64,000 nucleotides of DNA from Apostichopus japonicus (lineage: Eukaryota; Echinodermata; Holothuroidea; Aspidochirotida; Stichopodidae), in assembly GCF_037975245.1 (NCBI RefSeq), contig NC_092564.1, forward strand, positions 20,499,984 through 20,563,983, read 5' to 3'. This document shows positions 1 to 14,200 of this stretch, piece after piece (position 1 is the first letter of the stretch; each line of letters begins with the position of its first letter). Under the pieces are notes generated by a model that made no database searches, was not told the DNA's origin, and saw nothing but the letters and a program-made list of their open reading frames with translations. A program made the position numbers and the translations under genes.

Positions 1-1609
1 TATCGTTTCATACCTTCCTTATCAGATGTCTTTACTTAACTAACTTAGAAACTGAGTATATTTTCCAAAATGAAATTGCATATTAGACATTCACATCAGT
101 GAAATGATCATTTTGACAGATAAACCCTTGATATATGATTTCCTCATTTATGTTTGACCTTGCATAGATTACCTTGAAAGAATTTGAAAATGTTCTTGAA
201 TGCAGCTATTCTTGAACCACAAAGCTAATAACCAAGGAAGTTTGAACTAAAATTTGCATGTATCAATATTTCAGATGTCATTCTTTGATCTTGAACATTT
301 CTACAGTTGATTGTTAAAAATAATAAAAATCCTTTATTTTGAATTAGGTATGACCTTGATGAAATACACTTCTATTAACATTTAGTTTTCATTGACACTG
401 TTGGAAAGGTTTAATCATTGTACAAAAGAATTATAAATTAACAGTACAGGAAAGAGAAGACAATTTTTATATTTTATATTTAGGTATAGCACTGTGGTTC
501 TTTTCTTCTGTCTTTAATATTTATAATTTTTCACTCTTGTGAAACAGATTGATGTATTATCAATATTTAGCTAAATTGGTTATGAAATCTGAAAGTAGAT
601 CCAAGGTTGCCTTGGTCATGTGCCTGAAATGTTGAGGATAACATAAATATAAGAAATTTTGATCTATACCATAAATGATATAGTTAACTCAGACTCTAAA
701 TGAATTTGATATACAGTTTAATATCAATTACGATAATTAATACAGGAACTATATTTTACTTTGGATTCAGCTGACCCTTAGTCTGAGTACAATGGCATGA
801 GTATGAGTACAAGTACACACCCCTCCCACCCCTGCCACCCCCATTCCTCATCTGAAATGACTGAGTACAAACCTCTAAGTGGTAGTATGAGTATTGATAT
901 TTTGGTTTCCAATGTGAGTACAAATTAATACACAGTGGTGAATACTGGTATAGACTGCTCTACTTCCTGTATTAATGAAGCTATGTCTTATGTTCAGCAT
1001 ACAAAACAACTATGTGTTCTTTCATTCTATTTCTTCATGATTTGCATGCATTGAAGAAGTATGCCACTAGTGATCAGCCTTCTGTTGTATGTTGATACCG
1101 ATTTTATACCTGATTTATAACTTAACTTGTTAGTTTGGATACTGGATTGACTTATTACCTAAGTCTTATAGCTATATGTGTTTTCATTGTGTTGTCTTCG
1201 AAGTCCTCCTTCAGTACATTTTAACGAAAAATTCTCACTTTGAAATTCATTGCTTTTTGAACATTAATTGTCTCCCTGATGCAAAACGAATATGTTGTTT
1301 AATAAAGTTTAATTTTTTATTTTGATGAAATATTCATGAAATTGGTGTAAGAACAATAGCTAATCAAGTTAATAAAATAGTTTTAAAAAGTACTTAAAAA
1401 GTGATGCATGATTATCATTTATCTTGATTATTGTTTAGCTTTTTGCATGTGCTAATATCTGAGTTTTGTTTATGTTTAACTAAAAGGAATTTTATTAAAC
1501 ACTTTATTAAATGTCAAAATATTTAGAAAACTATTTAAAGATCCAATATAATTCAATTGTTGCCAGTCTCTGTGTATAGTGTCTTTATTGAAGTGCCAAT
1601 GTCTGGCTC
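1..1609. other. AT-rich intergenic sequence, no gene seen
   Basis: No convincing exon, RNA gene or repeat boundary was found. The stretch is AT-rich with stop codons in all frames. A short run of GAGTAC-like words lies near 780-920. Confidence 0.5.
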
Positions 1610-1613
1610 TTAA

Positions 1614-1725
1614 AGGGTGTGAAGACTCGCACACAAAGGAACGTCTCATGCCGGTAATCTGACCAAGTTTCGAATGAGGTGAGACAGGAATTACACTAAT
1701 ACAATTCTCAGGAATGTTACTCAGG
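1614..1725 (+). mobile_element. 5' fragment of the TTAA-type MITE family
   Basis: A TTAA (1610-1613) is followed by AGGGTGTGAAGACTCGC, the same terminus as the full copies at 13915-14281 and 60237-60576. Similarity is clear for about 90 bp, including the CTCATGCCGGTAATCTGAC block, then fades. No matching 3' end was found, so this copy is truncated or highly diverged. Confidence 0.65.
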
Positions 1726-3096
1726 GTCCTAGTGGGCCCGGTCCTGGTGGTTTTGTCTCAGGAAGCACAAAGGTTTTCAGAGATTCCTTATTCTCTCATA
1801 GCGAGTTTAGAGCACAAAGTACATGTGAGAGAGATAAATTCACTTTCTATGGAATTTAAATCAAAGCTCTCGTGGGAGTTTGAGAAGTTCATTAAAATGA
1901 CATGTCCAAAAGGAACATAATTTCAGCCCGGAAGCTGCTGATCTATGAGACAGTTATCTTGTAACAGGCACAGACTTAGAGGGTGGTGACTGGGGAAAAT
2001 CATCTTGATGTGAGGGGGGGGGGGTGTTCAAATGCAACCCATGGCCATACGATTACAGTCTCGATCTTACTGTAGGAGGTCGGAGTTAGAGTGGATCAAG
2101 TTTTTTGTTTGACTATCTTTTGTGGTTGATCTTAAAAAATAGGCGTACTTGATTATGCTTGATGTAGTATCTATTTCCCCTTTTGCAAGGATAAGTGATA
2201 CTCGCTTGATGTGGTTACATTCTCCATGAAACGGAACAGATCTTGAGAGTCGATCAAGTTGTTAAATTTTCGTGCTCAGGCTCAATCTTGAGAAACTTTC
2301 CATAAAAATTAATCTTTGAATAAGACATTTATCAATATTGCCCGGTAGATCCGAAGAATCGTATAGTAGATTTGTTAATGTTTCAATACAGGTTAAAAAC
2401 GTCAATAAGATCAATAGGAATGAAACACACAAAGGGTACCGTGGATCACACTGTGATATGACCAGTATAACAGATTTCGGCAGTCTTCGTTTTAGAAATT
2501 GCGTTAGTAAATATTTCTAACACGATCGGATACGAGGACCCAACTCCATGTCATGAAAGGTCCAATACGTCTTCCTGTGCTACTGTAAGTATAACGCAAT
2601 TGCATCATAAAGGAACTACTGTGTGCGTATGGTTCTCAGTGGGGCCCTCAGACGTCCTTGGCGTCTTCTTGTCGCAAAGAGTATTTCAAATAATTGTAAA
2701 GCACTTTCGTATTAACAACATATTTCTCACTAACGTACTGTTGAAGTTAAGCGATAGAATGTAACAAATCAGGCACAAGTGACCCCACCCTCGGTCACCC
2801 ACTTTTAAAGTGTCACTGGTTTAGACATTAGGGCCTTTGAAATTTCTCTCAAGCGAAGATGTAGCTATCTCCACTTTATGCAAGAAACCTTTCAACATAT
2901 TTCCCTTTGTTACGTTAGTTTAAAATATTCAATCAACATTTAATAATTACATAAGAAGCTGTATGTGGGAGGGGGCGCCGGGGGGTGTATTCTTCAAAAT
3001 TAAAATATTCCTTAATAATCTCTCGCAGCGACATTAACAGCACAAGAGCACATGTCAGAACGTACAATATTAAATGCAAATCTTGTAATGAGGAGC
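1726..3096. other. intergenic, no gene recognised
   Basis: Short open frames at 1714-1920 and 2338-2520 resemble no family I know and lack convincing splice or start context. I see no other structure. Confidence 0.4.
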
Positions 3097-3104
3097 AAGT
3101 CTAC

Positions 3105-3495
3105 CAGTGGCGGAGCTAGGGGTATTGGTCAGGGGTGGGGGCGAGAATGTTCTGTAGGGGCACTTTCGACACTATCTAAGCGGAGCGCCACCACAGCTTG
3201 GCGCGGAGCGTACAGAAAATGTTTGAGTAAAGATACTCCCTAGATCGCCGGAAATGACCCTTTCTGGGCCTTGCTAATTTGCAGAAAAACGAAGAATAAA
3301 TACATGTTAGAGCATTTTGTCAGAAAATTTCACCAAAAATATGTGACAAATGTCAATAGGTAGATGAGAGCGCAATAAAAAAGTCAATAATCGCGAATAA
3401 GTAAAAAGCTGTAAAGGGCGCCAGCAGTCTATTTGAGTCCGTCAGGGGGGGAATCAGCCCCCCCCCCCCCTGACTGTATGGACGCTCCGCCACTG
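3105..3495 (+). mobile_element. hAT-like MITE, complete, 8-bp target duplication
   Basis: Inverted ends CAGTGGCGGAGC and GCTCCGCCACTG bound a 391-bp non-coding element. The 8-bp word AAGTCTAC lies directly on both sides (3097-3104 and 3496-3503). An 8-bp duplication with CA..TG ends is typical of the hAT superfamily. A near-identical copy is nested at 43637-44034. The interior has poly-G and poly-C near the ends and the shared core at 3172-3213. It has no transposase, so it would depend on an autonomous relative. Confidence 0.85.
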
Positions 3496-3757
3496 AAGTC
3501 TACATATCATTTAATCGCTGCATCAGAGGAATAACAGGTAGAAAATAAATGTGGTACTGCGCTTTGGAAAAAAAAACTAGTGAGTGGTTTATTTGACGAC
3601 AGTCGAGTTAGACTGTTCTGATGACTTCGACGAATCCGGAATCGAGCAATAGACGTACGTAACATTCATGTACCACCTAGTCCGCGAACAAACGCTTGAA
3701 TGGTCTGAAGTAGTTTCTTTCATAGGGTTGTACTTGTTTACCGTATTTCCTGACAAA

Positions 3758-6700
3758 ATGGCAGTAAGTCGAATTTTATTCAATAATTAAATGTTTAAAA
3801 AAATGTGTTGAAGTATTTTGAAAAATCGAAAAGGTTGTGCATGTCTTTTGTAAGCTTGTCCTAGTCCTAACCTACACGACATCTCTCGTGTTACTACATC
3901 TGTCTGTTGTAGTATATCATAAGTGTAATACTCATAGGTAGGGGTTTTGCGATATGTGTAAGTCATTAAAGTCATAGTTTACCACATGGTTTGAGGGCTT
4001 TCGTTTTAATTAATCATTTATGATTTTTGCTAGTAGGTCTTACTCCCTTAAGCTTCTATGATTTCAATGCAATTTACCGGTAAAGCCTAGGCCATGTGCT
4101 AGGCTACAAACTACATAGGCCTAGTACCTATGTCATGTGTATTTACCCCAACTCTTCGCTCAGAGTCTACTAGTATTACTTATAACTTGTGGTAGATTAG
4201 GAAGCGAAGCCTATTATAGACGCAAATCAGTTTTCATACAGTGTAGGCCTAGGCTACTGCATGTATGTTGTAAGGATAATGTGTAATGGGCAAGCCTACA
4301 TCTAGTTTTACTGCTGAGTGTTGGATGGTTTGGAGCTTCAGTTTGTGGAGAGTACCTTTTTCTTAAAAATAATGGAAATATCTGAGCTAAATTTTCCATA
4401 TTAACCTTGGCATTATTCAGTGAATGCAAATTTAAAACTTTCATTCCAAGGCCATATGCAGTAAATAGAGTACAAGTCAAGACCATGGTAAACCATTAGG
4501 CTAGAATATTGAAAAGATTTATTTTGAATTTGGCGATAATCATACTAGCAGATACAGTAGCAGTCATGGCACTTTGTTTCAGGCTGCACTATGAATGTAA
4601 GTAAAAGTAGTTCATAAAGTAAATAATTGGCAAAATGTGATTATTATTTTCCTCTATCTGCCTGACAAATACTAGCCACAACATTAACTTTGGTATTAAA
4701 TTACACCCTCCGGTCCCTCCATAACCTGCACCATCACAGGCCTAGCTTATACATTTAATGTCAGGGGAATACAGTAAAAAGGCCTTATGGGTGCCCAAGC
4801 AACAATCCTAGATCCTATCTTGATTTCTCTATAGCAGCAACAAGGTGAAAAGAAGAAGAAGGAGAGTATTCTTGACCTGTCCAGGTTTATTGACAAATCT
4901 ATTAGAGTCAAGTTCCAAGGTGGAAGAGAAGGTAAGCCTGTATTTCAAATTAGTGATGGGAACCGACCAGGACCACAAAATTTGCTTATAAATTTTGATC
5001 GGTCCTGGTACATTTCATTAAGCCTAGAGCTGTAGAAATAAATGTATACTGTGTAAATAACTTATCTGGTAACACATCACAAAATGCAATTCAAAATGGG
5101 CAACTTGCTATACAAGAGCAAAGATGTATGTATAGCAGTTGTTGTACACAGAAACCATGGTAGTTTTATGAAACAAAAATTAGGGTTTTGAAAAGACATT
5201 TGTGCTATGAGCAAATAATTAGAACACCAAAATATTCCCTGGTGTGTCATTTGAAATATATATTCAAGGTCAGCATTAGAAGTCATTGCAACAATGCACA
5301 AAAATTCATTCAATGCTGTAAAACCTGTTCACTGATAAACTAGGCATTGTGTACAGTTTAGACAACCACTTAACTAGGTCACAGTTTATCAAGTTGAGGC
5401 CATCAATATTAAACAAGGACTAGGAAATCCCATACTTTTCAAACAGCAGACATTGACACTACATGGCTGTGTAAAGCATAAACAGCAGTACATTAAATGT
5501 CATCAGGATCATATAGTTATATTATATATGTCATATTTAAACCATCATATTGAACTTAAAATTTGCCGTACTGTGTGTCAGTCCTGTTGAGAGCTTATAA
5601 CATAAATAATGTATTGCATGTTAGCCCCCCCCCCCCCCCCGGATGTATTCTAGACAGTAACAAATTGATGACAAAACTGACTAAAATGGGAATTCAGACA
5701 AAATCCTGTCTTCAACAGAGAAAGCCTGAGCGTGCCATATTCGGGAGTATCTTGAAGTGCAAAATGTATAAAATTGCTCACCCTAGCTTAAACCATGGTT
5801 GGGTTGAGTGCATGTGGACTCTTCTTTGGGGGTCCATGTCCATTACTGTACCAGGACCTTGTTACTTGTTGCTACACCACTGATTCCAGTCACAACATTC
5901 GATTGAGCCTCTGCTTGCAACACTGCTTTGATCATTTTTGTGCAGAACATTGAATTTGAGTCAGAAAAAATTGAAACTAATGCTGTTTTTGTTGTTTCTT
6001 TCAGTATCTGGAGTTCTTAAAGGCTATGATCCTCTCCTTAATTTAGTATTGGATGGAGCCACAGAATATCTCAGAGGTACCAGCATTGTTTTTTCTTGTG
6101 AAGTTCGTTTTATATATTTGTCTATTTTCTATCATTTGAAAAGTTACACAGCTAAAGGTAATACAGTATACATCAGTTTAGAAAACGTCTTCTTTCAACC
6201 AGGACTTATCATTTATGAGTGTCCTTACTCCCTCTCAGGGAATATCTCATCCCGTATCACATCAAATGCTATACAATATACTCAAATTGCAATACAAGGA
6301 CAAACAACAAGCATCACTCTTTTTGAACAAATGAACAACATTATTTTAAGAGCTGAAATTCAGAGCCTTCGAAACTGCCACCAAACACTTGAAAACTAAA
6401 TTATGCCCTGCCTCTATGCTTCTCGCCTTCTCCTGCCCAGATTGTAGTATACAGCAGCAGAGGAGAAACTAGAGAATAGTACATAGAGTGATAGCAACTC
6501 TTCAACTATGCTTGCATGCCTTGGATTTGACCTGTCAGTTATGACAATAGCAATATATTACCTCAAACTGACAAATGTTAACAATTGTCATAGATAAGTC
6601 ATTGTTAGAGAAAGGAATTGGTTAGTGATTTGCACTTAGCATTAACTTATTAGGGGAATTTTTTTTTTTATGTATTTTCTTTCTTGAAACTTGCACTCGT

Positions 6701-6857
6701 TTATTTTGTTTTTTCAGATCCAGATGATCCATTTAAAATCACAGACGACACAAGAGAACTTGGATTGACAGTTTGCAGAGGAACATCTGTAGTCCTTATC
6801 TGTCCTTCCGATAACATGGAACCCATCGCAAATCCTTTCCTCCAACAGGATGGTTGA
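3758..6857 (+). CDS. LSM7: LSM7, U6 snRNA-associated Sm-like protein (4 exons)
   Basis: Coding exons are 3758-3763, 4835-4931, 6005-6076 and 6718-6857, giving 315 nt and 104 residues; vertebrate LSm7 is about 103. All introns are GT-AG and the phase is kept (0, 1, 1). Exon 1 carries only Met-Ala before GTAAGT. Exon 2 encodes a lysine cluster, the word ESILDLSRFIDKSIRVKFQ and the GGRE turn (Sm1 motif). Exon 3 encodes SGVLKGYDPLLNLVLDG. Exon 4 encodes the RGTSVVLICP strand (Sm2 motif) and ends in LQQDG. LSm7 is a subunit of the LSm2-8 ring, which binds the U6 snRNA 3' end in the nucleus, and of LSm1-7, which acts in cytoplasmic mRNA decapping. The acceptor of exon 2 could be 3 nt later (CAG repeat at the junction), which would remove one Gln. 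The assignment is very secure. Confidence 0.97.
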
Positions 6858-9800
6858 TTTCATCAATTGATCGGGATGGAAAACTAGTTTTAGTTGTCAA
6901 ACTTTCCCAAGGAGAACAGGAGGGAAATAAGTCCTACAAGGAACTTTGCTTTGATTTATTACCAACAGGATGTTTATAAGCCTTTTGCTTAATATCTTGT
7001 GTTCAAAGGAGAAGTTGACTTGTCAAATGTGTTCATATCAAAGCCTGGGATCAACTCAGATAAGAGTTGTATTTGATGTATCCATTTATAGAAGCTTAGT
7101 TTTTGACGGGAGACGTAGAAGAACAGTCGAGTTAGAGGGATAATAGTAACTTTGCAGAGTAAATCTGTCTTCACCTAAGAACTTCAGAGAAATTCACTGA
7201 GACTTTCAGTTACTGGATGAAAATTTGTTCTTTGATAGAGTTTGAAACATTCCTGATGATATTCCTTGCCAGGTTTCACTTGTTTCATTAGTTAAGTAGA
7301 TTTTGTCATTGTGTTGTCATAAATAACATTGTGTGTAGTGAATGAAATATCCCCCTATTTTCAATCTACTTTATCCTGTCCACATGCCATATACCCAAAT
7401 CCCCCCCCCCCCCCCATCCTCCAACCCAAAACCCACAGAATGCAGATGGTATAATATAATTTAATTGTATTATATTCTTTTTAATTCATAGTGTTTTCTA
7501 AAAACTAACAACAAACTATGTCAAATTGAGTTTGAAGTGTCCTATATTGCAGAACCTACAGTAACTTGAAAGAAAATCTACCAAAGATTCTTTAAAATGT
7601 GGATTTGTTGCTGCAAACCTGAAAATTGTCCTGTGCCCTTTAGAGAAAAAGGAAGGCAATATTTTAAGGAAATATCACTGAAAATCCAAGGTGGACATTG
7701 CAATATTATATTGTTAAAGCATTCATGGCGACTAAACATGATAAAACAGTGTAGCAGAGTACTTCCATGTCATTGAACATTTGTAGTCAAATCTTGAAGC
7801 CGAACAAAGAATCTGAAATGTGCTGTATAACAACCAAATCATTTGCTGGGTAAAGTTTGAAGGATTTTTGTTTCGGTTGTCTCTCTAACAACTAGGTCTG
7901 CGATTTTATTTTCCAATAAAACGTAACAAAATAATAAAGAAAGGCCTTATAGGTATACTGACCGGTAGATGTGTAACTTATGTGAATAGAGCATCAACTT
8001 TAAGTCAGTAAAACTCAATCAACAAGTCGATCATAGGCCTACAACTATTTTAGTTTCATCCAGGTTTTCATTTCTAATGTACATGGGGGGTACTAATTTA
8101 TCATTTTACCTACATTTATTTTTTTAAAGTTACAGTACAATCTGAATTTCATGTAAACAGCTATTAGTGCACCGGACCTCCAAAGCCGATTATGGACGTC
8201 CAAAGAAATTTGGTCATCTCGGATGATCAGACGGCTGTAAAAAATTTGCCCTGATTTTTCTCTTTGGTTTGTAGACTTATAACAACGAAGAAAGACGAGA
8301 TTCACATCATGTCTCAAGTTGCTTTTCTATTGGTTTACACAGTATGTACATTGATATGAAGCAAAAAGAAGCTAAATACAAACAAGAAATATAAACAAAA
8401 GTGCCTAATGAAATTGTTGTTATTGGTAAAAGAGAAAAGTTAAAGACTATTAGTGTTATTCAGGTGCACAAGATGGAAATGTTTAGCTGTAATTGAAATA
8501 AAAGGAATCCCATTGCCCCATTTTGACTAACATTTAATGGACTGTATTATTATTTAGTTACTTGATAAATAGATACTCCTTTGAATTGCATAGGTCTCAA
8601 TGGATCTCCACTACAGTTAATCTTCCCTTGTCTTACATGGATTTTGGAACTGTATAAGAGGTATTACAAATATTAAATCCAGAACAATTTCATCCCAATT
8701 GTATGTTTTCTTGATGGATTACTTCCACTGCATATAACACCTTCAAAAGTACATTTGGAGGGAACTTTTATAAGAATACAGTTTTACAAGAAAGCAATGC
8801 AACCTTGGAACACATCTTTTTCCAAAGATTTATAGAATCCATTTTTAAGTCTTATATTACTCTTACACAAAACCAACTCAAATTAATTGAACATACCCTT
8901 AAGAGAAAAAATACTGCAAGTGGAAAAAGCTTTACCCTAAAAGTTAGAAAGAGTATCAACAATGAATTCATCATCAGTATTCCAATTTCTGTAACCGATG
9001 TTGGTGAAAATGTTAAATTTCTAATCCAAAGGGTGTTTATTTTGTTAAGTACAATTCAAGAAAGATTTTTCTTGTTTTATCTTACCCACTAATGGCTTTC
9101 CCTTTCCTACACCTCTAGTATACTCCTGCAATGGTAATATTAACCTGCTGCTACTTTCATGCTGAGCAGCCACATCTATACAAATAAGAAAATCAAACTG
9201 ACTTGTAACTTACATAACACTTCAAACAAAGGAGCTGTTTGTCTTCATTAATATCACATATCAATGATTCTATATGTTGGCACATGTTTTATCATTTGCA
9301 CTTCATCATTTGCATTTCAAGAATGTTTACAGAGCGTAGTTTTTAGAAATGTGACTTCCAGGACTTTGTCTCCTTACATACGATGACCAGTGCCCACTAG
9401 TATTCACTATTTTGGCAGAGTGGGCAAGTGCCTAGCAGCCTTCAAGGTCCAGTTGCATCCATGAACACTTTCAGACAAGACAGACCAACTTTAGTTTACT
9501 TTCTGGTAGTGTCTGCACTCCTTTGGGATAACATATGGTGCCTTAAGGCTCCTAAGGGTGTTAGTCAAACACAGAAAATGATGCCACCCAATCTTGCAAT
9601 GATGCAACCCAATGATGCAAAGTAAATCTGATACAACAATGAACTAAGTACTTGTAAATCAGTTACTAAACGAAAGCCGTAGCAGAATTATTGTTTAGGG
9701 GGAAGAGAATGCTGTAGTATGACCAGGGATCATCAGACACCTGACCCATGTAAATCTAATACAGACCTGTATTCATAACCTGATCCAAGATGGGCAAGTA

Positions 9801-11204
9801 AGGCACAAACATCATACATTATAACTTGGCAGAGTCCTCTGCAAACTATGTATAAAGATTTAGCAAAAGCTGGTGAGGCACTTTCAAATGAAAAGGCTCT
9901 GGGCCACCCTGTGTTTTACGGAATGTGAACATTTCAATATTGGAAGTGATCCCCTCAGTTTTGGACTTATTGAGACAAAGATCAAAACTTAACAGATTTC
10001 ATTCCTTCTTATAGCAGATAAATTTTGTGTCACATTATGAGAAAGAAACTAGGCAGTCAAACCCCGATACTTACTGATTAAGGTGAGGGTTTTACGAGCA
10101 CCGATAAGTTGTCTCCTATAAATGCACTTTCCGAACTACTTAAAGGATGGAGTTCCCCAAACTAATCCAAACCTTGCCACTGGAGTGTACACTACACAAG
10201 CAATAATGGATGAGAGAAATAGTGCAGCTAATCACTACACAAAAAAGGGTACACTAATGTAATAGGAAAACACACACACAGTTACTGTACCCATCAAGCA
10301 ATTGATACCTGTATAAAGTACATGACCTATTAAAGAAATAACAGTCCAAAACTGAAATTCAAAAGATACTCTTAAAGAACCTCTCCAACTCACTGGAATG
10401 GAAAACCTTCAGTCAAAGTGAATGACCAAGGAAATTCACGTTGGTGGCAAAATCACCTTTGAAAATGCTTGTGGACTGCCAAAAGAAGATTTCGAGGGAC
10501 GAGGCAGTGATGAAAAGAGACGGGTAAGATAGGAGTGAAGTAAATATGAAGAATCTTACATTTTGGGTTGAGTGATGTCGCAAGTCGTTCTTCAAATTTC
10601 CATCTGGAGGAAAAGTATGTTTGAACTGACTTAAGCCAGTCCAAGGAAGCAGAAAAATTACTTATCACCAATTTTTTGTAAGCTACAAAGATAAGAGAGA
10701 TAATGTGGATAAGAAATATAATTCGAGGAGTACAGTATACTGTTTAGATTTGCTAAACAGTAATTAAAGCCTAAAAATATATCACAGAGCATTTTATATT
10801 TAGTAAACTCTGAGAATCTTTCGAGCCTCGATATTGTCACACCAAGTCCACATCAGGGCATTAAGTGGATATTTGATCTAGTCTTACAGTCAATATTCAA
10901 GGACTCGTCTCTCTCTCTCAACACTACCACCCAGGCTCCAGCAATACTTGTGACACATTCCTGCCTCTGTTGATATTCATCACACTTGGCAAACACTGAA
11001 AAATGAAATTGTTGGGCTCCTGCTGCCTCTTTCACTACTGAAACTGTCATTAAACTCTATCCATGATATAATGCTTCATATATGATTAAGTTTCAGTAAA
11101 AATTTCATTTAGCTCACACATGATATCTTTCTTTCTGCTTTTAGTTCGCTCTGTGAGATGTACCTCATTCTTGGATACATTATCTTCTTTCAAAGGTAAC
11201 ACCA
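6858..11204. other. LSM7 3' region and LSM7/MESD intergenic space
   Basis: The 3' UTR of LSM7 should lie here, as should the 3' UTR of MESD from the other side. A C-rich run lies at 7400-7416. The open frames at 8805-9092, 9428-9625 and 10413-11050 (minus) have no recognisable homology or splice context. I see no RNA gene. Confidence 0.4.
7915..7920 (+). promoter_or_regulatory. candidate LSM7 polyadenylation signal AATAAA
   Basis: An AATAAA hexamer lies about 1.06 kb after the LSM7 stop. This is motif evidence only; the hexamer is common in AT-rich DNA. Confidence 0.25.
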
Positions 11205-14200
11205 CTAAAGTTCATCCTTCTTTTCTGTTGTCTTCTTCTTCTTCTTTTTAGTTTTCTTCTTCTTACTTTTCTCTGCCTCCTCTTTCTTCTTTTCCTCCGC
11301 CTCCTCTGCGCCGACGATGTGAGCTTTGTTGTCCACCTTCCTTCCTGATCCCCTGCCGTAGTAGATTTGTTGGTCGATAGTTACGTCTTTACATCTGTCT
11401 TGATCTATTAAGAAGTTCTTGATGTCAAATGCCCAGCTACCGTCGTCTATGTGGAAGAGAAGTCGGTCATCTCCGACAACGTATCTGAATCGAAAAAGGA
11501 GACGAGCAAATTAAGTGTTATTCAAAAATAATCATCTTCCCATATTTGGTTACTCTCCCAAGGTCATTTTTGAAAACTCAACATACATACACATGTCAAC
11601 CAATCGAACAAAAACTGACTTTGTGACTGATTCTCCTGTAATGATTGTTGAAACATGAGAAATTATGGATATTTAGTTTAGATAATTACTATTAATGAAA
11701 GATGGGTGTAGATTTAGTAAATCAACAATGAATCTAGATTTATGTATTCAAGAATGATCCAAAATTACTTTTCCTGTGGAAAAGTAAGGCCCCAATTCAC
11801 AGGGCCCATGTCTATCCACAGCCGACATATTTTTCATGCATGGTGTTTTTCTAAATATTTGACGTTTTGTTAATTTTGCTCAGTCCATTTTTTCACACAC
11901 ATTTTACATTTGCCTCATTATCATATGAGGGGGGTTCAAATTAAGAGAGCAAAACAATGTAAAATACTCACACAATCATGTCCTATTACAAATAACTCAG
12001 CATTTGAATCCCTATACCCCAACCCGGCCCTCCAATTTTTGGCAGACATATCTACAAACAGGGAAGCTGATTGGGTTTCAAAATGCAGACACCTTAAGTT
12101 TTTCCATTAATCAAAATCTATTAATAGGAAATCAATTTTAATGTTACCTGGATTCATTTCATGCACATGGTTATATTTATGATTGTAAATACAGCTATTT
12201 TAAGACAAGTTTACTTCCCGCAATTTACTATTTTAAGTGAATAATATGTAAAAAATTTAACTTGGATTCGACAGGATGTTTTGCCTAGACAGTTTGCCAA
12301 TGTATATGTGTTACCATGGTGTAGTACTATTCAATTATCCAAATACATGTCGTTGCCAAGTGATCTCATCCTATGAAATAGTTATTGTCTAATGGCCATA
12401 TTGTGATCCAAAATATGGCTAGAATAGCAATTTAATTTGAAAAGCAAATAATGGAATCACTACTTTTCCTTCCTGCACTGAACTACATGCATTCCACAAT
12501 CAACAATGACATATCAATACCTATCCTATTGATCTTTTTAGTCTCATTTTCAAAATGATAATCGCTGCCATTTGAAGAAGAATCATGCTATAGAAATCTA
12601 AATTGTGTTGAAAATTCAAAGAACAGAGAGGAAATGTGTATCACCTTACAAGACAAAAATCAACAAGAAGATTATGGTAGAAAAGTTAAAGACTTTTGAA
12701 GATGATGACGGCTCAGCTTATATTTACTCATAGCTGAAACTTTACTTAATAAACTATTGGTGAGATGGAGGGCAGATGGGGGTTTTTGCCATCATCAGCA
12801 GCTGCATCTTATTGTGAAGGTTACTGATGATGATGACTCAGTTTCTTTGACTTTGAAACTTTAATAAAACTTGGGAAGTCTTGAGTTGAGAGACTTTGAC
12901 TAATTAGTTTAAATCTTTTGTCACCAATCAATTTAAGAGTGGTAAAAAACTGGTAACGAACACATAATAAAAATTCAGTCTGACATATAGAAAAGGTTTC
13001 CATATCTTCAATGCATGGTCAGAGTGAAAGACCTGTTCGAGCCGTGCAAGCCGTGAATTCAACTTGACTACTTAGCTAATATATGTACACTGTGTTATTA
13101 GTGTCAAATACTACAGTCATAGCATTGCAAAATACTCACCTCTAAATGATTCTTTGATCAGAAACCCTGTAGCCCTACATTACCACAATGAAAACATACT
13201 GTACCCTATATAGACAATTACCTTTTGAAGTTAAAATTGGCATTGAAAAGTTGCTCTTGCCATCTGGACGATATTTTTTCCGTCTCCTCTTTTGTAGGAT
13301 TTCCAGATAGTGATACAAACATCATGATAGGTTGACCTCTCTTGGTCATCTTCATCATAGCCTCTGGGTCCTTTGTATTCAATTTTGATAAATCTATTTT
13401 AGGCTTTGGTTTGTCGTATGGCGAAAGGTCATCGGGATCAGGCTCTTCGTCATCATTTTCCTGTCAAGAAAACAAATTCAACTTTGCAAATTTGCTTCTC
13501 ATACAAAATGAACAGAAAATTATAAAACTTCATTGCTATTAACACTCATAAAAGCAATCTCTTCATCAATCTAAGTGATTACAGAGCCGGAAAAATATTG
13601 TCCTGTAGAGGTCGGAGGATTTTTATACTTGGGAGAAGAGGTGGTGGATGGGTAGGGCAGGGGTTAATCTTGATCACATCACCACTTCCTGGTTTGTTCA
13701 CTAAATAACAAAGTGGCAGTTACATCATAATTGACTCGCTGTAGGAAAGCTTATTTGATTCAAAAACATGTTAAAAACGTCAGCTATTGTACTATAAAAC
13801 ACTGAATAAGAAATTTAAAGTTAGAAACCCATTTTTACCCAAGCAGCCAGCTAGTATTGAATGTGAACACAAGGACAACACATGACTATTTTGACAGACC
13901 TGTACTATCCTTAAAGGCATTGAAGACTCACCCCAAACCATTTGCAGCTATCTGAAAAAGTTAACTTTCTGTTGCTTGCAAGTGATGTTTTGTTCGTGTC
14001 GCTACAAAATGCAGACAGTACAGTAATGAAACGTGATACCTTGTTATCTTTAGCTGGACCTGAGATGTCCATCGCCGTATTGTTTGTACACTGTGCTGTG
14101 GGTTTTGACCGCAGCTGTATGTACTGACTGTACACTACTGTCTAATAACGGAGGGTAGCAAGCTGTGTGTGTGTATTTTCTGGGATCGATGGTGGTGTCT

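Noticed and set aside
13342-13542. Plus-strand 66-codon frame
   Set aside because: Antisense of MESD exon 2.
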